Part shown: positions 1-5,805 of the stretch, one piece after another
How positions within the stretch are numbered: the first letter of the stretch is position 1
Layout of the letters: each line of letters begins with the position of its first letter
DNA from: CAYGHG01 sp964349515
Lineage (GTDB): Bacteria; Oederibacteriota; PGYV01; CAYGHG01
Length of the DNA: 13,317 nt
NCBI GenBank assembly: GCA_964349515.1
Contig: CAYGHG010000072.1
Location: 1 to 13,317 of the forward strand
Direction of reading: 5' to 3'
The notes under the pieces: generated by a model
Database searches by the model: none
The model's input: only the letters and a program-made list of their open reading frames with translations
Told to the model about the DNA's origin: nothing
Position numbers and translations under genes: made by a program

Positions 1-108
1 AAGTAACGTCCTATAATGTTTATTATGTAAACTTGAATATGCAGTCGATTGTTCGGTTCTGTAGTTTCCTGCGGCATAAACAAATAGTCTTAAAGTAAAT
101 GTTAGCCG

Positions 109-627
109 TTATTTAAAAGGCGTTTTGGGGATTGTTTTGGCTTTTTGTTGAAGGTTTAGCTCATAAAGTATTTCATCGTTAATGGGCAGGCCGTTGCTGC
201 ATATTTTTGGTATGGAAGGTTTAAGGCGTCTCGCAGTCTTCATTGCGTCCGGATAAACCGCTACAGGCCTGAAGCCGCTTTGCTGATAAAATTTGAAAGC
301 CTGAATGTTGTTGTTTGTGGATATCACGTACGCCTTTCTAAAGCCTGATTTTTTAAGATGCTTCAGCGCGGCTTTCATTAACTTACGGCCTGTCCCCTGC
401 CCCTGCTGAACCGCTTCAAATAGGGTTATTTCAGCCTCGTTACCCGGCCTTTTTTCAAAACTGATCAGCCCCTCGTAGCTGCCGTCAGCACCTATAGCTA
501 TGAAACCGGGGCTGTTTTGAGGATAGGACTTTCTGCCTCTTGAAACTACGAAATCCCCGCCCCAAGAGTGCAGTACCGCTTCTATCACAGCCTTGTCTGA
601 AGCTTTAAACGGCCTTATTTTTACCAT
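109..627 (-). CDS. GNAT-family N-acetyltransferase
   Basis: Predicted cytoplasmic acetyl-CoA-dependent N-acetyltransferase of 172 residues, a normal length for a single GNAT domain. The acetyl-CoA pyrophosphate-binding motif (Q/RxxGxG) is seen as QGQGTG at residues 75-80, followed by the helix RKLMKAALKHL. The late GNAT signature is present at about 104-120 (TNNNIQAFKFYQQSGFR), where Asn and Tyr normally contact CoA and the leaving thiolate. The ATG is preceded by AAAGGAG about 9 nt upstream. The start lies inside the end of the upstream YgbA-like gene (23-nt overlap), so the two are probably translated together. The tail after residue 140 is lysine-rich and not part of the core fold. The substrate (amine, protein N-terminus or antibiotic) cannot be read from the sequence. 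The family call is firm; the specific function is unknown. Confidence 0.9.
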   Translation of the reverse strand: MVKIRPFKASDKAVIEAVLHSWGGDFVVSRGRKSYPQNSPGFIAIGADGSYEGLISFEKRPGNEAEITLFEAVQQGQGTGRKLMKAALKHLKKSGFRKAYVISTNNNIQAFKFYQQSGFRPVAVYPDAMKTARRLKPSIPKICSNGLPINDEILYELNLQQKAKTIPKTPFK

Positions 628-979
628 TTTTTATGACTCCTTTACCCGCAAAAGCGGAATCAATTACGTGCATCAGGAAAAGAAAAGGGTGGGAAAGGGG
701 CATCCTGGGGCCTGAATAACGCATGACAGCACGTATCTCTTCCCTTTTGCTCTTTTCGTAACAGTGTACAGGGCATTTTACACAAACAGGTTTGTCGCCG
801 GTATAGGCGCACAGCTCAATTTTCTTAAAAGCATATTCTGAAAGACCGGTGCATTTGCTGCACAGGCCTTTCCCTGCCGCAGCATGGCCTTTATCCCGGC
901 AATAAATCCAAAGCATCGCCTGTATGGAGGCCTTTTCCCTGCCTGCACGCTTTGCAGCGCCGGCGTTTTCATAAGGCAT
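605..979 (-). CDS. ygbA: YgbA-family (nitrous oxide-stimulated promoter family) cysteine-rich protein
   Basis: Small cytoplasmic protein of 124 residues resembling the YgbA_NO family, recognised from memory of E. coli YgbA. Matching features are the IYCRDKGH segment (22-32), C40-x2-C43, a Tyr/Leu-rich helix, then C57, C66, C69 and CPVHCY at 69-74. These are followed by the hallmark IRAVMRYSGPRM-x5-HP (82-98). Seven cysteines plus H72 suggest a metal or Fe-S site; this is inference. In enteric bacteria ygbA is controlled by the NO sensor NsrR and is linked to nitrosative stress, but its chemistry is not settled to my knowledge. The ATG overlaps the upstream stop by one base (TGATG) and has no obvious Shine-Dalgarno sequence, which points to translational coupling. 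The 3' end overlaps the GNAT gene by 23 nt. Confidence 0.82.
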   Translation of the reverse strand: MPYENAGAAKRAGREKASIQAMLWIYCRDKGHAAAGKGLCSKCTGLSEYAFKKIELCAYTGDKPVCVKCPVHCYEKSKREEIRAVMRYSGPRMPLSHPFLFLMHVIDSAFAGKGVIKNGKNKAV

Positions 980-1797
980 CAGTTATTAAAGTCGTAGTTC
1001 TTTTTGGAAGGATTTTCCTTTTTTCTGAATATAGCAGCAAAAAGTATGATTAAAAGAAGAAGCGCAATACCGACGGCAGCGTACACCAGCAGCGGCGATG
1101 ACTCATCGACATAGACTTCCACAGGAAGTTCTTTTTCAAGGCCGGAATACTTTACAATAAGCTTTAGAGGCAGCTTCGAATCCCCTTCGTAGTCTGACAG
1201 AATTACCAGGCTGTAAACCAGCTCTCGTCTTGAAACAGGAAGTATGGTCTGCAGGGTTTTGTCAGGCTCGTGTATAAGAATGCTTGTATCTCCGGATATG
1301 AGTTTCGAGCTTGAATAAAAGGCTGACCCGTTGCCGGAGTTTTCGATTTCAATTGCCAGAGTAAATTTTCTGTCGGTGATAAGAAGCCCGAAAAGATTAT
1401 CTGCTGTTTTATTTCTCGCAAGTTCACTGATGTCTGCTTTTGTAATATTGATTTCAGGCCTTAAAGCGGGGCGTACTGCGGTGGGAACGGCTGTCGGCCT
1501 TACAACCGGCGCTGCGGTCGGCTTGGGTGTGGGTTTGAGAATAGGTTTTGGTGTAGGTTTTGGTGTCGGTTTTACCGGGGGTTTTGTAGGGGCTTGTGTC
1601 GGCACCGCGGTGTCCTCGGGGGTGTGCGTAGGCGGCACAGGGACCGGTGTATCTGTAGCTTTTGCCTGAACTGTGCCTGTTGTCAGAAAATCCCCCGTCT
1701 CTTTCTCATCAACCGGGTTTGTTGTGAAGAAATCTTCCCCGAAACACATAACCGCGGCAAATGTTGCCACAAGAAAAACAAGTACTCTTTTTTTCAT
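979..1797 (-). CDS. Secreted proline-rich protein with beta-sandwich-like domain and C-terminal membrane anchor
   Basis: Protein of 272 residues with no recognised function. The layout is: signal peptide (1-20, KKR then a hydrophobic core ending CFG-ED); acidic/Thr-rich stretch; Pro/Thr/Lys-rich linker (about 49-113) dominated by PTPKP-type units; a predicted beta-rich, Ig/CARDB-like domain (about 115-230, with the IENSGNGSA motif typical of such folds); one transmembrane helix (about 235-257); and a basic cytoplasmic tail (RKKENPSKK). I chose the ATG at 1797 over an in-frame upstream candidate at 1836. The 1797 start gives a clean signal peptide and has GGAGG 6 nt upstream, whereas the longer form would place 13 polar residues before the signal and overlap the phosphoesterase gene. 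The proline linker probably acts as a stiff spacer through the periplasm or cell wall (inference). The stop overlaps the ygbA start. Confidence 0.8.
   Translation of the reverse strand: MKKRVLVFLVATFAAVMCFGEDFFTTNPVDEKETGDFLTTGTVQAKATDTPVPVPPTHTPEDTAVPTQAPTKPPVKPTPKPTPKPILKPTPKPTAAPVVRPTAVPTAVRPALRPEINITKADISELARNKTADNLFGLLITDRKFTLAIEIENSGNGSAFYSSSKLISGDTSILIHEPDKTLQTILPVSRRELVYSLVILSDYEGDSKLPLKLIVKYSGLEKELPVEVYVDESSPLLVYAAVGIALLLLIILFAAIFRKKENPSKKNYDFNN
1520..1579 (-). repeat. 12-nt tandem repeat encoding PTPKP units
   Basis: Five imperfect 12-nt units lie at 1520, 1532, 1544, 1556 and 1568. On the plus strand they read as variants of ggttttggtgta. They encode the (K)PTPKP/KPILKP core of the proline-rich linker. 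The near-identity of the units at 1544 and 1556 suggests recent slippage or duplication, so linker length may vary between strains (inference). Confidence 0.8.
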
Positions 1798-1808
1798 TTC
1801 ATCCTCCG

Positions 1809-2552
1809 TTATATTCCCATCATCAGCCTGCCGCAAAGTTCCGCGGGGTAGCCGAGGCGGGTCATTTTTTCCGCAACTGCAGCTGTATTGTATTCAAGCC
1901 GCTTGAAAGAAAGCATTTTGGTATCTGTGTCAAAAAAAGCCATACAGGCTTTTGGGTTTCTGTCGCGCGGCTGGCCCACCGAGCCGACGTTTATGATGTA
2001 ACGCCTGTTTTCCTCCGTCTGCATCGCAAATGGCTCCTGCTCCACCTGTACAAAGCCTGTTTCAAGGGTGTGTATGTCCTGATAAAACACAATCGGCTGG
2101 TGAGTATGTCCGATGAAACAGGCCGCCTCGGAAAACTCCGCCATATTTTCCTCATATTTTTCGAGTTTAAAGAGAAATTCATCAACCGGGTTTCTCGGCG
2201 AGCCATGAACAAAAAGCAGCCCGTTTTCCGACATTTTTGCGCGCAGTGAATTTAAAAAAACCATTTCCTCAGGCCCTATGGCTTCCCTGTTCAGTTTATT
2301 CGCCGCAGCCGCGGCCGCGTTAAATCCCTCATCGGAAAGTTTCCCTGTAATGTGCCTGTCGTGATTTCCCGCAATACAGAAAGCGTTTTTCAAAGTTTTA
2401 AAGAGCGCGATGCATTCTTTTGGTTCCGGGCCGAAGCCTGTCATGTCGCCGCAGCAGGCTATCCTGTCTACGGGATTTGTTTTCAGGTAATCAATTACCG
2501 CCTGAAAAGCCGCCGCATTTGAATGAATGTCAGAAATTACTGCATATCTCAA
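1809..2552 (-). CDS. Calcineurin-like metallophosphoesterase (YfcE/MJ0936-type)
   Basis: Cytoplasmic dinuclear-metal phosphodiesterase/phosphatase of 247 residues with the full set of metal-binding motifs: DIH (D8, H10), GDMTGFGP (D36), GNHD (N63, H64), VHGSP (H116) and GHTH (H149, H151). The NVGSVGQPRD motif (188-197) is typical of the subgroup of predicted phosphodiesterases that resemble YfcE and MJ0936. These proteins hydrolyse model phosphodiesters in vitro, and their cellular substrates are mostly unknown. The start is a TTG codon placed directly before the first catalytic strand (MRYAVISDIH). A G-rich run (GGGGGG) lies about 8 nt upstream, and no in-frame ATG gives a better start. The upstream lipoprotein stop is 21 nt away, and the proline-rich gene begins 11 nt downstream, consistent with one operon. 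Confidence 0.9.
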   Translation of the reverse strand: MRYAVISDIHSNAAAFQAVIDYLKTNPVDRIACCGDMTGFGPEPKECIALFKTLKNAFCIAGNHDRHITGKLSDEGFNAAAAAANKLNREAIGPEEMVFLNSLRAKMSENGLLFVHGSPRNPVDEFLFKLEKYEENMAEFSEAACFIGHTHQPIVFYQDIHTLETGFVQVEQEPFAMQTEENRRYIINVGSVGQPRDRNPKACMAFFDTDTKMLSFKRLEYNTAAVAEKMTRLGYPAELCGRLMMGI

Positions 2553-2573
2553 TGAGTTTCCCCCCGATGATAA

Positions 2574-2930
2574 TTATTCGCTGTGGTCGGGCGTTGGTTT
2601 TCCATAATTATTTGTAATGATTGAAGTATCTTTTGAATAACAGAAATGGCCGTCAAAAGCAATGCAAAAAGTCGGAAAATAACCGTCGTTATAAACGCAG
2701 GTCTGAAGAAGAATGCATTTGCCCGCTTTTACCAAAACTTTTCGTGTTTCTAACGGAAGTAACGTGGCTATGATGTCAGGCGCCTGCCGGGTTCCGACGG
2801 CTACGACAAGCCAGTGTGTGGAGCTTGAGTTAAATATCTCAAGCGTTACATCCTTTTCAGAATTAAAATCAGAACAGCCTGATGCGGCAACTAAAAGCGT
2901 CAGTAAAAGGAAGTATAAAAGTTTTTTCAT
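2574..2930 (-). CDS. Small cysteine-containing lipoprotein, unknown function
   Basis: Predicted lipoprotein of 118 residues. It has a lysine start, a hydrophobic core and the lipobox AASGC with Cys19 as the lipidated residue. The residue after Cys19 is Ser and the next is Asp. The mature part is short and beta-rich, with four further cysteines at 72, 78, 89 and 97, enough for two disulfides in an oxidising compartment (inference). I do not recognise a family. The ATG has AGGAG about 6 nt upstream, and this Shine-Dalgarno sequence overlaps the stop of the MORN-repeat gene, so the two are likely expressed together. Confidence 0.75.
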   Translation of the reverse strand: MKKLLYFLLLTLLVAASGCSDFNSEKDVTLEIFNSSSTHWLVVAVGTRQAPDIIATLLPLETRKVLVKAGKCILLQTCVYNDGYFPTFCIAFDGHFCYSKDTSIITNNYGKPTPDHSE

Positions 2931-2939
2931 AAAATTCTC

Positions 2940-3476
2940 CTAATATTTTGTTTCATTTGTCATTTTGCCGCTTTCGTCATACTGCCTGATTAGTTTCAGC
3001 TTTCCTTTTGTGTAAAAAGCAGAGGTAATAAGATTTCCCGCGGGGTTGTATTCCCTGACCTCTCCTTCCAGATTTCCGGAAGAGTAGATTTCCTCTTCTT
3101 CGACAGTGCCGGTTTCATAATAAAGCCTGAAAAGCCCCTCTTTTTTTCCTGATTTATAAGAGCCCTCAAGCTTAACCCTGCCGTCGGGGTAAAACTGCCT
3201 GTAAACTCCCGTTAATTCATCATTTTTGAACATTCCCTCTTCTTCCAGGGAGCCCGAAGCGTAGTAAAGCCTGAATATTCCGTTTAAAGAGCCGTTTTTA
3301 TAAGTCATTTCAGACTGTAAAAAACCGTCAGGGCCTTTGATTTTTACACACCCGTTTACCGGAGCGCCCTCTTTCTTAATCGCCCCATTGTCAGAATATG
3401 TCCATCTGGCTATCTCTCTGCCTTCCGAGTAGAAAAACTGTAAATTTCCGGAAATAGAGGATGTGATCTCAGCCAT
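2940..3476 (-). CDS. MORN-variant (YwqK-like) repeat protein
   Basis: Protein of 178 residues built of regular 24-residue repeats beginning near residues 42, 66, 90, 114 and 138. The consensus is roughly G-x-x-R-x-Y/F-Y-x-x-G-x-x-E-E-E-x-x-Y-K-x-G-x-x-x. This matches the MORN_2/YwqK-type repeat, which folds as stacked beta-hairpins and usually serves as a binding scaffold. YwqK itself is annotated as an antitoxin in Bacillus, but there is no toxin neighbour here, so I do not carry that role over. No signal peptide is visible, so it is probably cytoplasmic. I chose the ATG at 3476 because GGGAG lies 6 nt before it. An upstream TTG (3491) and ATG (3482) in the same frame would place the Shine-Dalgarno sequence inside the coding region. 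It is the first gene after the promoter at 3504-3532. Confidence 0.85.
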   Translation of the reverse strand: MAEITSSISGNLQFFYSEGREIARWTYSDNGAIKKEGAPVNGCVKIKGPDGFLQSEMTYKNGSLNGIFRLYYASGSLEEEGMFKNDELTGVYRQFYPDGRVKLEGSYKSGKKEGLFRLYYETGTVEEEEIYSSGNLEGEVREYNPAGNLITSAFYTKGKLKLIRQYDESGKMTNETKY

Positions 3477-3503
3477 TATCATCTCCCGCAATTTAATAAA
3501 AAT

Positions 3504-3532
3504 ATTATAACAACCCTAAAATGATTAGTCCA
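3504..3532 (-). promoter_or_regulatory. Sigma70-type promoter for the left gene block
   Basis: Minus-strand TATAAT (3504-3509, perfect -10) lies 17 bp from TGGACT (3527-3532, four of six matches to TTGACA). The predicted start is near 3497, giving a leader of about 20 nt to the MORN-gene ATG. It is the best promoter match in the window and sits exactly where a new transcript is expected, after a 245-nt gap. Confidence 0.65.
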
Positions 3533-3569
3533 CAGCATATTTTCAAATGATTAGTGTTCACATTAGTGT
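3519..3569 (-). repeat. Spaced ATTAGT direct repeats over the promoter
   Basis: On the plus strand the 11-mer aaatgattagt occurs exactly at 3519-3529 and 3545-3555, and attagtgt occurs at 3550-3557 and 3562-3569. There are therefore three ATTAGT cores, at 3524, 3550 and 3562. The first overlaps the -35 region and spacer of the predicted promoter. The 12-nt step of ATTAGTGTTCAC resembles short dispersed repeats seen in many environmental bacteria, but an operator role is also possible. Confidence 0.6.
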
Positions 3570-3581
3570 GTAATATGATTT

Positions 3582-3683
3582 CCTCTCCACCTTTAAAGGG
3601 GGAGAGGCTTAGGTGAGGGGGCATGTTTTTATTCTTTAAATACGCCCTCATCCCTCCCTTCTGCCCCGCGAGCGGGGTAGAAG
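3582..3683. repeat. Intergenic hairpin element (candidate dispersed repeat)
   Basis: This segment has two strong hairpins. The first, 3582-3607, has arms cctctccacc / gggggagagg with one mismatch around tttaaa. The second, 3658-3683, has arms cttctgccccg / cggggtagaag with one G-T pair and loop cgag. Between them are tgagggggc (3613-3621) and gccctca (3643-3649), which can also pair. The cctctcc...ggagagg...aggtgaggg pattern resembles small non-coding repeats scattered between genes in many bacteria. Neither hairpin is followed by a T-run on the minus strand, so they are poor intrinsic terminators, although they could protect the 3' end of the upstream mRNA. Confidence 0.65.
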
Positions 3684-3721
3684 CAGAACCGACAGTTTAC
3701 AACCAACAGGTTAACAGCTGC

Positions 3722-4816
3722 CTATGGCTTCCAGTCTTTGACTGATTTGTCCCTGAAAGCGGATATAACATAGAGTACAAGGGCTGAAAAAAGCAGGGCC
3801 AGGAATATCAATCCTGCTGTTATTAAGAAATTATTCTTAACGTAAAACGGCGCTTTATATGAGGTCTTTATCCTGTAAACTCCGCCGTCAGCGCACGCAG
3901 CGTAAAGTTCTGATTTTTTCTCGTAAAACGCCAGGCTGTTTACTGAGGCCGGCAGGGGCCCTATTGAGCCGTTTATTTTACCTGTGCGCGAGTCGTGTAT
4001 ATAGATGAGCCCGCCTGTGCCTGCGGCAAGAACGATGTTATTGTCTTTTAGAAACAGTAAGGCACGTATCTGCGTTCCTGTGACGGCAGAGCGCCACAAC
4101 CTGTAACCGTCTTCCGTTCTAAAGCAGGAAATCACGCCTTCCTCCCCTGCCGAAACCAGATACTGCGAGTCCGAAGAAAATGAGAGGGCGTTTATGAGAA
4201 GGTGGTGGCTGAATTGCCTGGCCTTTTTGAGTTCGGGAGAGCGGCCGCGGGTTATCAGTGAGAGCAGTTTGTTTGAAGAAAGGGACCAGATGAATATTTC
4301 CCTGCCGGATGAAAAGGCAAAATATGAATTGTCAGGAGAAAAAACTGCCGCACGTGAAGGTGTTTGAGGTTTTATGGTTTTATGGCGGTTAAATGAGGCG
4401 GTGTCCCACAGCATAATTTCCGCCCCCGCAGTGGCCAATAGAGCCGAGTCATGGCTGAAAGCGCATGAGAAAACATAATGTCCTGAAGCGAGCAGGGTTT
4501 TTATAAGAGCCCCTGATGAGGCATCCCATAGTTTTACGCTGCCGTCAGGCGAAGCTGTGGCGGCAAATCTGCCGTTTTGAGACAAATCCCCAGTTGAAAC
4601 CATGGAGCCGTGAATAATCCCGTTTGTCATTTCAACGCTGCGCCCGAAAAGCGAAACTGCCCCGTCAGAGCCGGCGGTCAGCAGAGACGGCAATGACCGC
4701 GACACGCTTACCGCTACTGCAGGGCCGGTGTGGGAGCTTACTTTTTCAAACTGAGCCCCGGAGGCGGGCGTACACAGAAATGCAGTTAAAAAAAGTATTG
4801 CGGCAATGTTTTTCAT
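3722..4816 (-). CDS. Exported WD40-like beta-propeller protein with C-terminal membrane anchor
   Basis: Protein of 364 residues. A signal peptide (1-20, ending PASGA) is followed by about seven WD40-like units, near residues 30-58, 72-98, 112-138, 155-178, 206-233, 248-276 and 290-315. Examples are SPDGSVKLWD (89-98), AGAEIMLWD (130-138), SSGREIFIW (169-177) and AGEEGVISCF (223-232). That count is enough for one closed propeller. One transmembrane helix (about 329-353) and a short basic tail follow. The topology puts the propeller outside the cytoplasmic membrane with the C-terminus inside. Such propellers are protein-binding platforms; no catalytic motif is visible. The ATG overlaps the upstream stop by 4 nt (ATGA), with GGTGAG nearby, which indicates translational coupling to the transglutaminase/TPR lipoprotein. 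It is the last gene of the right-hand block. The fold is secure; the partner is unknown. Confidence 0.85.
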   Translation of the reverse strand: MKNIAAILFLTAFLCTPASGAQFEKVSSHTGPAVAVSVSRSLPSLLTAGSDGAVSLFGRSVEMTNGIIHGSMVSTGDLSQNGRFAATASPDGSVKLWDASSGALIKTLLASGHYVFSCAFSHDSALLATAGAEIMLWDTASFNRHKTIKPQTPSRAAVFSPDNSYFAFSSGREIFIWSLSSNKLLSLITRGRSPELKKARQFSHHLLINALSFSSDSQYLVSAGEEGVISCFRTEDGYRLWRSAVTGTQIRALLFLKDNNIVLAAGTGGLIYIHDSRTGKINGSIGPLPASVNSLAFYEKKSELYAACADGGVYRIKTSYKAPFYVKNNFLITAGLIFLALLFSALVLYVISAFRDKSVKDWKP

Positions 4817-5805
4817 ATCTCACCCGCTTTTTTAAGGTCTTCGTTTATCACGTCCGCGGCTGCAGGCATGAGTTTGAGCGCTTTTTCGAGGTTTTCTTTT
4901 GCCTTATATGATCGCTTCTGCTCTGTGTAAACGCGCCCGAGCATGAGCCTCACAGGCCCGGAATCGGGGTTGATTTCAGCGGCTTTTAAAAGCGCCTCCT
5001 CCGCAGCGGATAGGTTGTTCTGTGCCGCATAGACAGAGCTCAGGCTGAGCAGCGGCTCTACGGCGCCGGGTACCATTTCAGAGGCCTTTTTGGACAAAAG
5101 CCCTGCTTCCTCATATTTTTGAGCGTTAAGAAAATAGATGCTTATGTTGCTCAAATATGCGCCCAGCACTTCGTACTTATCGAGGTTGTCTCCATAGGAT
5201 GTTTTGGATTTATCCAGGAAATATAATCCGGCGTTGTCGTTGTAGCCGTAGAACTCCACTCCCGCGTAAGTGGTTTCAATATTTATTCCGGAGCGCCCGG
5301 GAGGCTCGCATCTGACGTATATATGGCCGGGTATCAGAACCCCGTAAAACGGAAGCCCGAGTTTGTCGCCCATCATGAGGTATAACAGGGATATGTTCAT
5401 ACATATCCCCTTTCGTGTTTTAAGAAGTTGTTCCAGCGAGTAAAGCGAGGACGGGTTTTCGGCTGAGCTGCCGAATGATTCGTCAAATTTCAGCCCCAGC
5501 AGGTTATAGAAATAGTCGTTGATAATGGCGATGATTATTTCATAATCGCCCTCATCGCCTATTCTTGAAGACAGTTCTGATGCCATTGAATCAATCCTTT
5601 GATGGAGCCACTCTCTGTCGGTTTCCGGGTCAACGAGTGAGGAGAGGTTTATCACCGCGGTTGAAAAATCAAAATCACCCCCTTTTTGAGGGGCATAAGC
5701 CTCGAGTTTGTTTCTAAAGGCCCCGCTGCCGCCGTTTCCGCAGGAGGCAAGAAAGAATAAAGCGGCTGCTGCAATCACCTGCGCTGACTTCAAGTAATTA
5801 TTCAA
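4813..5805 (-). CDS. Lipoprotein with SirB1/transglutaminase-like domain and C-terminal TPRs
   Basis: Predicted lipoprotein of 330 residues with lipobox LASC (Cys22). Residues about 45-205 resemble the SirB1/Transglut_core2 family: YFYNLLGLKFD (98-108), SLEQLLKTRKGICMNISLLYL (123-143) and GVLIPGHIYVR (155-165). Candidate catalytic residues of the papain-like fold are C135 and H161, with E177 (NIETT) as a possible third. The C-terminal part has two to three tetratricopeptide repeats (about 219-250, 253-281, 285-315). The start is TTG at 5805. It overlaps the SpoIID stop by 8 nt, has AAAAGG upstream, and no ATG gives a signal peptide. An exported TPR plus protease/transglutaminase-like fold next to a peptidoglycan enzyme suggests envelope assembly or remodelling (inference). 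Whether it is catalytic or only a binding domain is not shown by the sequence. Confidence 0.82.
   Translation of the reverse strand: MNNYLKSAQVIAAAALFFLASCGNGGSGAFRNKLEAYAPQKGGDFDFSTAVINLSSLVDPETDREWLHQRIDSMASELSSRIGDEGDYEIIIAIINDYFYNLLGLKFDESFGSSAENPSSLYSLEQLLKTRKGICMNISLLYLMMGDKLGLPFYGVLIPGHIYVRCEPPGRSGINIETTYAGVEFYGYNDNAGLYFLDKSKTSYGDNLDKYEVLGAYLSNISIYFLNAQKYEEAGLLSKKASEMVPGAVEPLLSLSSVYAAQNNLSAAEEALLKAAEINPDSGPVRLMLGRVYTEQKRSYKAKENLEKALKLMPAAADVINEDLKKAGEI

Noticed and set aside
12..17. TATAAT on the plus strand near the left edge
   Set aside because: The -35 position would be outside the window and no plus-strand gene follows; the region 1-108 is AT-rich, so chance is likely. I see no terminator or gene there.
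1331..1669. Plus-strand glycine/valine-rich reading frame of 112 codons
   Set aside because: It is the antisense of the proline/threonine repeat linker; the repetitive G-V-G pattern comes from the PTPKP codons, and the minus-strand gene has a signal peptide and ribosome-binding site.
1761..2249. Plus-strand reading frame of 162 codons
   Set aside because: It lies opposite the phosphoesterase gene, which carries all metal-binding motifs. The plus frame has no family resemblance.
2940..3491. YwqK-like antitoxin of a toxin-antitoxin pair
   Set aside because: No toxin-like neighbour is present, and the small lipoprotein next to it has a lipobox and no toxin motif. The repeat family is general.
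3582..3683. Hairpins considered as Rho-independent terminators of the WD40 gene
   Set aside because: Neither stem is followed by a T-run on the minus strand; a repeat element explains the structure better.
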